From an uncultured Mycoplasmatota bacterium (lineage in GTDB: Bacteria > Bacillota_I > Bacilli_A > RF39 > UBA660): a stretch of 24,123 nt of DNA. The position numbers and the translations under genes are program-made. Each line of letters begins with the position of its first letter. Position 1 is the first letter of the stretch. Location of the stretch: NCBI GenBank assembly GCA_900549325.1, contig UROI01000020.1, forward strand, positions 1 through 24,123, written 5' to 3'. A model generated the notes under the pieces. It was not told the DNA's origin, did no database searches, and saw only the letters and a list, made by a program, of their open reading frames with translations. Below are positions 8,423-15,418 of the stretch, piece by piece.

Positions 8423-8464
8423 ACTAATATAATTATATCATATTTTTAACCTAATTATATTAGT
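8423..8464 (-). promoter_or_regulatory. Long palindrome containing a possible NUDIX promoter
   Basis: A perfect 13-bp inverted repeat, ACTAATATAATTA, occurs at 8423-8435 and 8452-8464. On the minus strand it follows the radical SAM stop and could act as a weak terminator. A TGATATAAT-type -10 straddles its loop and 3' arm, with no good -35. Confidence 0.5.
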
Positions 8465-8469
8465 AAAAA

Positions 8470-9615
8470 CTACTTTTTCTTTCTTAAAACATATCCATCG
8501 ATTTCTTTATCGTTTTTATGATAACCTTCCCAGTCAAATTCTGTTATACTCTCACCACAATAGTTGCAAAATGGAGTGGAATTGTTTAACTTTTTTATAG
8601 CATCCCAACCACTAGATATGTCTGATAATTCTATGTAATCATCTCTTGAAACAACATAATTTGTACCATATCTTTTATTTAAAATTTCTATCAATAAAGG
8701 GTAATAACATTTTGCTATTTTTCCATCTCTCAAAAATCTGCAAAATCTTCCAATACATTCTTTACTTACTTTATTGCCATTGTTATTGTTTTCTAATGTT
8801 AATCTAGTTTGAAATTTTTTTATTGGTTCAATCGGACTAAAGAAATCATCATTTATCAAATACGTAATTTTATTAGCATTTAATAAATTTAATATTTTGT
8901 CTATTTTTTTGCTTGTAGGTTCATATAAAGAAATAGATATTATTATGTCGTTATCTACAAATGATTTAATTACTTTCTCATCTAGCTTATCTAACAATAA
9001 ACCATTTGATACTACTACAATTTTAGTGTTTGGTAATATTCTCCTTGAAATATTTAATAATTCTGAAAAATTAGGATGTAATAATGGTTCTCCTCCTAAA
9101 ATTCTAAAGTAATAGACATTAAATTTTTGTGATATTAATTTTATATCACGTTCATAATCAACCAAATCAACATAATTATTATCATAAATATTTGAAAAAT
9201 GGGCACATCCTTTACAATTTAAATTGCAATGATCAACAACATTCGTTTCTAAATAATTTAAAAATGGTAATGATAAATCAATTGAATCTATATAACTTTT
9301 TAATTGTTCATAAGATTTCAAATCAAAATATAATACTCTTTCATCAACAATATTTATTTTCTTAAAACCAATATTTCTTAAATATTCAATTGTATCACCC
9401 ATGATAATTGGCTTTTTTGTTATAAATATATTGTCAGTTTCAGGATTTAAACATTTCTCATTTAAAAAGATAAGAGGAATATCTTTATATAGTTTCTGTG
9501 ATATGTCTGATTTATTTCCCAATTTAAGAAAACCATCAACTATGATATTGTGTTTTTCTAATTTTTTTGCAAATTCTATAGCAAAAGGTCCTGTTCCAAA
9601 TATATAATTCTTCAT
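8470..9615 (-). CDS. Radical SAM enzyme with N-terminal nucleotide-binding-like domain
   Basis: Residues 1 to about 95 form a Rossmann-like domain starting YIFGTGPFAIEFAKKL, the type often attached to polysaccharide-modifying enzymes. Residues about 123-250 are the radical SAM core: C130, C134 and C137 form the CxxxCxxC cluster motif and GGEP (174-177) is the SAM-binding motif. Later cysteines (C287, C292, C303, and C350/C353 in FCNYC) suggest a SPASM/twitch-like auxiliary Fe-S domain. The ATG follows GGAGAAAACTT. It starts 12 bases after the APH-type kinase gene and is the third gene of the operon led by the GT2 fusion. Joint occurrence suggests modification of a cell-surface sugar or polyol, but the substrate is not visible. 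Confidence 0.82.
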   Translation of the reverse strand: MKNYIFGTGPFAIEFAKKLEKHNIIVDGFLKLGNKSDISQKLYKDIPLIFLNEKCLNPETDNIFITKKPIIMGDTIEYLRNIGFKKINIVDERVLYFDLKSYEQLKSYIDSIDLSLPFLNYLETNVVDHCNLNCKGCAHFSNIYDNNYVDLVDYERDIKLISQKFNVYYFRILGGEPLLHPNFSELLNISRRILPNTKIVVVSNGLLLDKLDEKVIKSFVDNDIIISISLYEPTSKKIDKILNLLNANKITYLINDDFFSPIEPIKKFQTRLTLENNNNGNKVSKECIGRFCRFLRDGKIAKCYYPLLIEILNKRYGTNYVVSRDDYIELSDISSGWDAIKKLNNSTPFCNYCGESITEFDWEGYHKNDKEIDGYVLRKKK

Positions 9616-9627
9616 AAGTTTTCTCCT

Positions 9628-10602
9628 TTATTTTTTTACACGTTGCAAAGAGGACATTCTTGAATCCAAATTCTCATACATCCAATCAAATCTTCCATAT
9701 TGTTTTAATTCACAATCAACTATCATTTTTAAAATAACATACATACGATATATTTCAATTCTAACTTTTTCATCATAATTTAACTTTTTATTATCAAAAC
9801 CTTTTAAATAATAATCACTTGTTATTCCATCAATGGTATGAAAATAAAATGTCATTAATTCATCACAAAAATACAAATCAGAAAAATCAACAATTCCAGC
9901 AACATTTCCATCTTTTATCAGAACATTTCCATCCCATATATCAGTATGTGCTAAACAAAGATTGGAAATATTATTTAAGCTTTCTTTATTTGCTGTTATT
10001 ATATTTTTAATATTGTCATAATTATTTTCTCCAAGATTAATATTTTTAGATTTAGCATTTTCTAATAAAAGTTCAAATAAATTCATCGTAAATTCATAAT
10101 TATTTTTAAATCTTTTATTTGGTTGACTTGGTAGAAAAAATTCTTGTCCTTTTATGGAACATATTTTTTTACTTAATATTCCTAATTGATACTCAACATT
10201 ATTTTTTTCTTCTTTGCTCATCTTTTCTTTCATTTCTAAATAATTCATGCCATCAACATAACTCATAAAAATATATGGTGATTCACACAACGAACAACTA
10301 TCATCATAGCATAATAATCTTGGAGATGGGAAGTCAATTTTTCCCATTAATTTTAGCATCTCAACTTCCCACCAAAGTATATTTCTATCTGCGGTTATCA
10401 TTTTACTTTCATCTTTTGGTGCTATTTTTAATACTACCTTATTGCCATTATTTTCTATTAAATATACAGCATTTTTCATTCCACCACTTAATATTGTTAT
10501 TTTGATATTATCAGTATCAGTATCATTAAATGATTTTTCGTACATGGCTTTAATATTAGATATATTTTGATAATTCTTAACTGAAGATTTATTTTCTTTC
10601 AT
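9628..10602 (-). CDS. APH/choline-kinase-type phosphotransferase
   Basis: A cytoplasmic kinase of the aminoglycoside phosphotransferase fold. Lys59 (VVLKI) fits the ATP-binding lysine. The catalytic loop HTDIWDGN (219-226) matches HxDxxxxN, and VDFSD (D239) is the metal-binding motif. The frame extends upstream, but the ATG at 10602 follows AGAGGT at a good distance and overlaps the end of the fusion gene by 14 bases, which suggests translational coupling; this gives 324 residues. The family includes antibiotic kinases, choline and ethanolamine kinases (LicA) and sugar or methylthioribose kinases. Position between a glycosyltransferase and a radical SAM gene favours a glycan building-block role over drug resistance; this is inference. 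Confidence 0.85.
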   Translation of the reverse strand: MKENKSSVKNYQNISNIKAMYEKSFNDTDTDNIKITILSGGMKNAVYLIENNGNKVVLKIAPKDESKMITADRNILWWEVEMLKLMGKIDFPSPRLLCYDDSCSLCESPYIFMSYVDGMNYLEMKEKMSKEEKNNVEYQLGILSKKICSIKGQEFFLPSQPNKRFKNNYEFTMNLFELLLENAKSKNINLGENNYDNIKNIITANKESLNNISNLCLAHTDIWDGNVLIKDGNVAGIVDFSDLYFCDELMTFYFHTIDGITSDYYLKGFDNKKLNYDEKVRIEIYRMYVILKMIVDCELKQYGRFDWMYENLDSRMSSLQRVKK

Positions 10603-12529
10603 TTTTTTTACCTCTATTATTTTTCTTATATTCTCTAATATATTTTTTACATACTTCATCAGTATATTCAAATTCTTCATTGTCAACAGTTAAATGAAAG
10701 ATGTTATCATAAGCATAATCTTTAATTTTAGTCTTAAAGAATTTTCTTATAAATGTTTTTAATTCAGCAATTTCAGAGTACATATATCCTTTCATGCCGT
10801 TAAAATACATATAATTAGATACACGCATTATCAAATTTAAAACCATAATTGTATTGCTATCATATTTATCTATCAAAGTTCCAGCCTTTATAACAGGAAT
10901 CCCTTCAAATTCATTATTGTACAAATATATATCTTTGATAAATTGTTTATACTGATCTTGCAAGTCAATGGCAACACAATCTGTAATAGTGGAACGTTCT
11001 TGTATGAATTGAATAGCCTCATCCATCATTTCCTTATCTAAAGAGTTCCATAGAATACCAATACATGGTATTTCTATTGATGGTAATTTTTCTTTATCAA
11101 TAACTTTAGCTTCTGTAAGTTCGTTAATAATTGATAATACTTCATCCAATTTTCTAAACTTTTTAACATCTTTAGCATTCAATAGTAGATTTATTAAGTT
11201 GTTTGTAATACTTTGTATTTCATCTTTAAATTCATTTTTTTCTAAAACATTACCTTTATAATCCCTCATAAAATTTCTTAATATATGCACCAAACTATTA
11301 TAAAGAATCTTTTCTGCGGCATCTTTGTAATCTGGACCTTGAGATAGTACTTCCTCATAAGCATTTTCTCCCCAATCTTTTAAGGTAAATAGTCTCGGTG
11401 AAATTTTATTACCAGTTAAAGAAACTGATTTTCTTTTGACATAATGATAAAAAGGAATTGGTACTAAAGCAAAAGTTTTTTCAGCCATACATAATCTAAA
11501 GATATAATCTGAATCTTCTTTAAAACAATTTTTATCAAATTTAATATCTTTTATTGAAGATAACTTATATAGTTTGTCCCAAGCAGGAATTAAAATAGTA
11601 GCATCAGAATAAGAATTTATGAGATTTAATTTACCTTCTACAAACTTAACACCTTTTTGTTCACAACTGACATCTTTTACATCACCATTCTTCATATGTA
11701 TATAAAAACTACTTTCGCAAACATCGGCATTAGTTTTTTTAATTGCTTTTAATAATGTTTCTAACATTGAATTATCAACATAATCATCTGAATCAAAGAA
11801 ACATATATATTCACCAGTAGCAAGTTCCATGCCTTTATTTCTAGTTTCAGCAAGTCCGTGATTTTCTTGATGGACTACTTTAATTCTTTCATCTTTTTCT
11901 GCTAGTAAATTACACATTTGTAATGATTCATCTGTAGAACCATCATCTATTAATATAATTTCTAAATTTCTATAAGTTTGACTAGTAATACTATTTATAC
12001 ATCTAGTTAAATAATTAGCTGTATTGTAAATAGGTACTACAACTGTAATTTTAGTATCATTTTTTAAATTATAATCAATATATTCTCTTAATTGATTTTC
12101 CCAATCTTCATCAAAATTAATTTCTAAATGATATTTTGAACTTTCATATTCTGATGATATAATACCAGCTCTGTGTTTTTTTAATAATTCTATTTCATTT
12201 TCAGCAATTTCATTACTATTTGAATTAGTCTTAATTAATAAATCGCAACGATCAAATACATAAGAATCTTCAAGTAATGAATAATCTAAAGCTATGACAT
12301 CATTCTCATTCATGTTATCCAATATAGAGTTTAATTTCTCATCAATTTCATTTCTAATTTTCAAAATCAAAGAACTTTTCATTTGCCAATTATCTTTGAT
12401 ATTATGTTGATTTAAAATATCATCAAATATTTTATCAACATCTACATACTTAAATGAATAGTTTTCACTTAAGTATTTGGAAAGTTTTAATTTCCCATCT
12501 TTACTGTTTCCAGTTATACCTATTATCAT
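10589..12529 (-). CDS. Fusion of a degenerate CoaE-like kinase, a GT2 glycosyltransferase and an unknown C-terminal domain
   Basis: A 646-residue multidomain protein. Residues 1 to about 152 resemble dephospho-CoA kinase, starting IIGITGNSKDGKLKLSKYL, but the P-loop lacks the Ser/Thr after GK, so kinase activity is doubtful. Residues about 159-380 are a GT-A family 2 glycosyltransferase: VVVPIYN, DDGS (195-198), the metal motif DSDD (246-249), a KED catalytic-base-like site near 337-339, and a later YHYVKRKSVSL. The last roughly 160 residues (from about 480) match nothing I recognise. No membrane helix is visible. Two ATGs are near: GGGGG lies 6 bases before the ATG at 12529 and directly abuts that at 12535, so I chose 12529. 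It is the first gene of an operon with the APH-type kinase and radical SAM genes. Confidence 0.85.
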   Translation of the reverse strand: MIIGITGNSKDGKLKLSKYLSENYSFKYVDVDKIFDDILNQHNIKDNWQMKSSLILKIRNEIDEKLNSILDNMNENDVIALDYSLLEDSYVFDRCDLLIKTNSNSNEIAENEIELLKKHRAGIISSEYESSKYHLEINFDEDWENQLREYIDYNLKNDTKITVVVPIYNTANYLTRCINSITSQTYRNLEIILIDDGSTDESLQMCNLLAEKDERIKVVHQENHGLAETRNKGMELATGEYICFFDSDDYVDNSMLETLLKAIKKTNADVCESSFYIHMKNGDVKDVSCEQKGVKFVEGKLNLINSYSDATILIPAWDKLYKLSSIKDIKFDKNCFKEDSDYIFRLCMAEKTFALVPIPFYHYVKRKSVSLTGNKISPRLFTLKDWGENAYEEVLSQGPDYKDAAEKILYNSLVHILRNFMRDYKGNVLEKNEFKDEIQSITNNLINLLLNAKDVKKFRKLDEVLSIINELTEAKVIDKEKLPSIEIPCIGILWNSLDKEMMDEAIQFIQERSTITDCVAIDLQDQYKQFIKDIYLYNNEFEGIPVIKAGTLIDKYDSNTIMVLNLIMRVSNYMYFNGMKGYMYSEIAELKTFIRKFFKTKIKDYAYDNIFHLTVDNEEFEYTDEVCKKYIREYKKNNRGKKNERK

Positions 12530-12553
12530 AAACATCCCCCTAAATTGGCTCCT

Positions 12554-12582
12554 ATGTTACCATAATTTAGCAGAAAAGTCAA
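12554..12582 (-). promoter_or_regulatory. Sigma-A promoter of the glycosyltransferase operon
   Basis: Minus-strand TTGACT (12577-12582) and TAACAT (12554-12559) are 17 bases apart. The 19-bp shared motif (12588-12606) lies directly upstream of the -35. Confidence 0.75.
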
Positions 12583-12587
12583 TGTTT

Positions 12588-12606
12588 TTTGCTATTTTCA
12601 GTTATT
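12588..12606 (+). repeat. 19-bp inverted-repeat copy, left (operator or element end)
   Basis: TTTGCTATTTTCAGTTATT occurs here and as its exact reverse complement at 14086-14104. Centred near -50 of the glycosyltransferase operon promoter, it could be an activator or repressor site. Alternatively the pair are terminal repeats of a roughly 1.5-kb element carrying the small-membrane cassette. Confidence 0.7.
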
Positions 12607-12641
12607 TTTTTTAAAAAACGTTTTTATTTTTTACGATGCTT

Positions 12642-13187
12642 TTATTGAAAATTTGTATCATTTTGAGACATAGAATTTAAATATAATATAATGCTTTCTT
12701 CTTTTGAATTAAACTTTTCATATTGGCGAATTTCTAATGTTGTAAATTTCTCATATTGATCTGGAGGAAACAATTTTACTCTTATATCATTTATACGGCA
12801 CAATTTTATAATTTTTTGTAAAGAAAAAGAAATATTTTTTAATATTTTTAATTCATCAATATTACAAAAATCTATACACTCATTTAGCATTGCTTTTCCC
12901 TGATAATTAATTTCATTTTTAACAAATGCTGAATCATTTAAACTAATAAATATATATCTCCCCCAAATTTTATAAGGTTTATCAAGAGCTTCTAATCTAT
13001 TATATCCATTCATATTTGCAAGGGCTATATCTATAGTATAACCCATAATATTTCTTGGAGCATTTATTACAATTTTTTTATAATACTTCATTAATATATC
13101 AAAAACTGAATTTGTATTAATACTAGTTAAACCTAATTTATGTTTTCTAATATTGTTTATTTCATTTTTTATATTTTCTGTTTTCAT
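12642..13187 (-). CDS. Hypothetical soluble protein of the small-membrane cassette
   Basis: Not recognised. A 181-residue, Lys-, Asn- and Ile-rich protein without membrane segments. It has a basic helical N-terminus (MKTENIKNEINNIRKHK) and a central region that looks mixed alpha/beta (about 50-90, with IWGRYIFISLN). The start at ATG 13187 is set by TAGGAG four bases before it; a GTG 24 bases upstream is in frame but would place the Shine-Dalgarno inside the gene. It is the last and largest gene of a four-gene minus-strand cassette and the only one without a membrane helix, so it may be the cytoplasmic effector or partner of the small membrane proteins. It ends just before the AT-rich region with the left 19-bp repeat. 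Confidence 0.6.
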   Translation of the reverse strand: MKTENIKNEINNIRKHKLGLTSINTNSVFDILMKYYKKIVINAPRNIMGYTIDIALANMNGYNRLEALDKPYKIWGRYIFISLNDSAFVKNEINYQGKAMLNECIDFCNIDELKILKNISFSLQKIIKLCRINDIRVKLFPPDQYEKFTTLEIRQYEKFNSKEESIILYLNSMSQNDTNFQ

Positions 13188-13227
13188 TCTTCTCCTATCA
13201 TATACAATCACAGCCTTTTATTTTTTG

Positions 13228-13476
13228 TTATATATCAAACTCATACCTAATTTTTTTTCTCTTTCTTATTTTTTCTTCTATTCTATCTTTTTCTCTATTC
13301 ATCTTTGAAAGTACATCCAAACTTTGTTCTGCTTGTTCATTCATCATCTTTATAATTTTATCATAATCATAGCCTTCATCATGTTTTCTTAAATAAAAGA
13401 TTAATATCGCTAATCCAGTTAAAGCTATTAAACCAAAAAATATTAGTTGAATTGTAAGTATTAATGATTTTTCCAT
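13228..13476 (-). CDS. Small single-helix membrane protein with charged coiled-coil tail
   Basis: Not recognised. An 82-residue protein with one membrane helix (about 6-29), then a charged cytoplasmic tail. The tail has a likely amphipathic or coiled-coil stretch (about 39-75) and a very basic end (KIRKRKKIRYEF). The layout resembles small membrane-anchored adaptor proteins. The start is uncertain: ATG at 13476 lies directly before the helix but has no visible Shine-Dalgarno. A TTG at 13503 overlaps the stop of the previous gene, so coupled re-initiation is likely. Third gene of the cassette. Confidence 0.5.
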   Translation of the reverse strand: MEKSLILTIQLIFFGLIALTGLAILIFYLRKHDEGYDYDKIIKMMNEQAEQSLDVLSKMNREKDRIEEKIRKRKKIRYEFDI

Positions 13477-13499
13477 ACAAATTACAATACATAGTAAAC

Positions 13500-13721
13500 T
13501 CAATTTAAATAATTCTGGTTTTTTTTCAAGAGTATTCTTTTCATTTTTTTTACCATATCAAAATATAAAAAATAATCTATCTCATATTTAATAGTGTACT
13601 TAAAAATTTCTCTTTGTTTCCATTTTTTTCTTTCATCAACAATAACATACACCATATATATTACCAACAAAATTATTGCTGCAACTAATAAAATTATATT
13701 AAAAATTAAACTTTTATTCAC
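13500..13721 (-). CDS. Small single-helix membrane protein
   Basis: Not recognised. About 73 residues with one strong membrane helix (residues about 6-28, rich in Ile, Leu and Val) followed by a basic, aromatic cytoplasmic tail (DERKKWKQREIFKYT, then YFLYF and KKMKRILLKK). I chose GTG at 13721 because GGTGG precedes it at a workable distance; another GTG at 13748 is in frame. It overlaps the next frame at its TGA. Second gene of the cassette. Confidence 0.5.
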   Translation of the reverse strand: MNKSLIFNIILLVAAIILLVIYMVYVIVDERKKWKQREIFKYTIKYEIDYFLYFDMVKKMKRILLKKNQNYLN

Positions 13722-13756
13722 ACTAACCACCACGATTTCAATAACCACAAAAAGAA

Positions 13757-14020
13757 TTAATAAAAGGTATTTTCTTTAACAATTTTTGAAATGTAATGTA
13801 TTCCAATAATTTCAAAGATAAATAACACTAATGTCATTCCGAATACAAATGGAACGCCACTTGTAGGTAGTATAAAATCTAATGGGATGTTATTTTCACT
13901 GCAATATTTAACCCCCAAACAATAATCAAATTCCAAAAGCATAAATGTCAACAATGCCATTAAAAATAAAAATGTATTTATCATTGTAGATTCAAAATTG
14001 TTTTTTAAAATGTATTTCAT
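13757..14020 (-). CDS. Small two-helix membrane protein, first gene of the cassette
   Basis: Not recognised. An 87-residue protein with two membrane helices (about 14-36 and 57-78) joined by a loop containing two Cys (DYCLGVKYC) and a Pro-rich turn (IPLDFILPTSGVPF). The ATG follows GGAGGTGCAAA, the best ribosome binding site of the cassette. Its promoter is divergent from that of the tandem-HTH regulator: a TATAAT (14062-14067) and a weak -35 (TTATTA, 14085-14090) are 17 bases apart with a regulator half-site between them. It probably leads the transcript for the four small genes. Confidence 0.6.
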   Translation of the reverse strand: MKYILKNNFESTMINTFLFLMALLTFMLLEFDYCLGVKYCSENNIPLDFILPTSGVPFVFGMTLVLFIFEIIGIHYISKIVKENTFY

Positions 14021-14061
14021 TTTGCACCTCCAAATCTTCCATTTTTTTGTACTGCAATTTA

Positions 14062-14115
14062 ATTATAACACAAAATAGCAAAAATAATAACTGAAAATAG
14101 CAAATTACATATAAT
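14062..14115. promoter_or_regulatory. Divergent promoter and operator region of the regulator and small-membrane cassette
   Basis: Two direct copies of AAAATAGCAAA (14072-14082 and 14094-14104) are spaced 22 bases, two helical turns. The first lies between -10 and -35 of the leftward promoter (TATAAT, 14062-14067). The second lies just upstream of the rightward -10 (TATAAT, 14110-14115). The second is part of the 19-bp sequence that is inverted at 12588-12606. This placement suits autorepression by the adjacent regulator. Confidence 0.65.
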
Positions 14116-14153
14116 TTTTGTTCTTAATGGGAAAATTAAATTAGGTGGTAATT

Positions 14154-14594
14154 ATGATAAATTTTACAAGATTAAAGGATATTAGAGAGGATAATGATAT
14201 AAATCAAACACAAATGGCTGAAATATTAGATGTTAATCGTTCAACATATTCTTTATGGGAATTAGGGATTAATATTATTCCTTTAAAGAGTTTATGTAGT
14301 TTTGCAGATTATTTTAATTATTCTCTTGATTATGTTTTAGGATTAACAAACATAAGAAAAAATCCAAATTTAATTAAGGGATTAGACTTAATTAAACTTG
14401 GAAACAACATTAAAGAATTACGAATTAAAAATGAACTATCGCAAGAAAATGTTGCAAATATGATTGGCGTAACGCAAGCATGTATAACTAGATATGAAAA
14501 GGGACTAATATGTATCTCGACTTCAAATCTATATAAGCTATCAAAAAAATTTAAAATATCGCTTTCCGAATTATGTGGAAAAGTAAAAAAGTAG
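14154..14594 (+). CDS. Tandem XRE-family HTH regulator
   Basis: A DNA-binding regulator with two XRE/Cro-type helix-turn-helix domains in one chain. The first, about residues 3-62, has QTQMAEILDVNRSTYSLWE; the second, about residues 86-142, has SQENVANMIGVTQACITRYE. Each keeps the Gln/Ala-Gly/Val-Ser/Thr pattern of the fold. There is no ligand or peptidase domain. The start at ATG 14154 is set by AGGTGG seven bases upstream. It is the only intact plus-strand gene, divergent from the four-gene cassette. The twin half-sites in the intergenic region fit its twin HTH domains, and the same motif precedes the glycosyltransferase operon promoter. It is therefore the likely regulator of both; this is inference from position. 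A strong terminator follows. Confidence 0.85.
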   Translation: MINFTRLKDIREDNDINQTQMAEILDVNRSTYSLWELGINIIPLKSLCSFADYFNYSLDYVLGLTNIRKNPNLIKGLDLIKLGNNIKELRIKNELSQENVANMIGVTQACITRYEKGLICISTSNLYKLSKKFKISLSELCGKVKK

Positions 14595-14626
14595 TGCTAT
14601 TTTAATATTTTATTTCTTATGACAAT

Positions 14627-14690
14627 ATGACATTATTACATTAGTATTTATATGCCTATACTTAATGTCATAATGTCATTTTTTACTTTT
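14627..14690 (+). terminator. Terminator after the HTH regulator
   Basis: A long imperfect stem of about 20 bp joins 14627-14646 and 14659-14679, with one mismatch and one bulge. It is followed by a T-rich tract (TTTTTTACTTTTT). Confidence 0.75.
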
Positions 14691-14762
14691 TCTCAATATA
14701 TGCAATTATTAGACAATGTTAAATTAAAAGATTTAAGTGTCAAACACTGAAAAGGTTCCTGT

Positions 14763-14900
14763 GAAGTCAATCACGAATTATTAAGAAGAATATTACCAAA
14801 AGGAACTTCTTTTGATAATTTAAGTCAAGAGGATATTAATTTAGTAATGTCACATACTAATTCCTTCTACGCCAATAGTTGTCGGAATTGTCAAACGTGA
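14763..14900 (+). pseudogene. IS30-family transposase remnant
   Basis: The frame reads EVNHELLRRILPKGTSFDN, then SQEDINLVMSHTNS, ending at a TGA. This matches the conserved C-terminal catalytic part of IS30-family transposases (N-H-E-L-R-R-L-P-K-G, then the T/S-Q-D-I segment before the terminal helices). Upstream sequence is not in frame (a TGA at 14751-14753), and the C-terminal end diverges after about 36 residues. It is only a fragment. The PHP-domain pseudogene begins 9 bases away on the other strand, so an old insertion probably truncated it. Confidence 0.75.
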
Positions 14901-14909
14901 AAAAAAGTT

Positions 14910-15341
14910 TTACTCAATACTTTCTATATCTATATCATTATCAAAAATTACATGAACTTCAATCTTTTCTTGATTTTGCCTATTTTTATATGCCATCATT
15001 TCTTCTAATCTTAATTCAATATTTGGAAAAATGGAAATATTGTATATTTTCCTTAAATAATCTTTATCATTTTCTATTTCTTCTTTAAAAAGATTAACCA
15101 TTTTTTCTTCGTTGGCTAAGTATTCTTTGACAATTTTGTACCCGTCTATAGAAAAATAATCAGTAAGACCAATTCCTGAAATTTGATTACTAATAGCTCT
15201 ACTAAATAATTCATATACATATTTATCATTATCTTCGTCTTCAATGCCTTTTTTAGCAAAATTATTATTAAAAACCGATTTTATTGTGTGAACATGTAAA
15301 TCCTATTTTCTCCGCAACGACCTTTTATAAAATTTTTTCAT
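14910..15341 (-). pseudogene. N-terminal fragment of a TrlF-like PHP-domain/ATPase gene
   Basis: On the minus strand the frame from ATG 15341 runs to a TAG at 15303-15305, then continues in frame as DLHVHTIKS, with GIGLTDYFSIDGYK, PNIELRL and IHV-like (VHVIF) strands downstream. These are the N-terminal PHP metal-binding motifs (HxH, and D of LTD) of TrlF-family proteins, which continue into an SMC-like ATPase. The residue before DLHVHT is normally Trp; TGG to TAG is a one-base change, so this looks like a nonsense mutation. The protein stops at 14910, far short of the several hundred residues expected, next to the IS30 remnant. TrlF-type proteins are discussed as defence-related; this copy is dead or expresses only a PHP fragment. 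Confidence 0.75.
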
Positions 15342-15418
15342 TTTATTTACTTCATTACTTCTAAAAAATGCCAATACAAAAAACTATTAAATCAATAAGT
15401 CTGTACTAGCATCTCTTT

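Noticed and set aside
9628..10602. Acquired aminoglycoside-resistance gene
   Set aside because: Only the general APH catalytic motifs are present; operon context with glycosyltransferase and radical SAM genes favours a metabolic role.
10603..10686. Longer N-terminus for the APH-type kinase
   Set aside because: It overlaps coding sequence of the fusion protein and lacks a ribosome binding site; ATG 10602 has AGAGGT at the right distance.
14879..15088. Plus-strand open frame of 69 codons
   Set aside because: It is antisense to the PHP-domain pseudogene and partly overlaps the IS30 remnant; no family resemblance.
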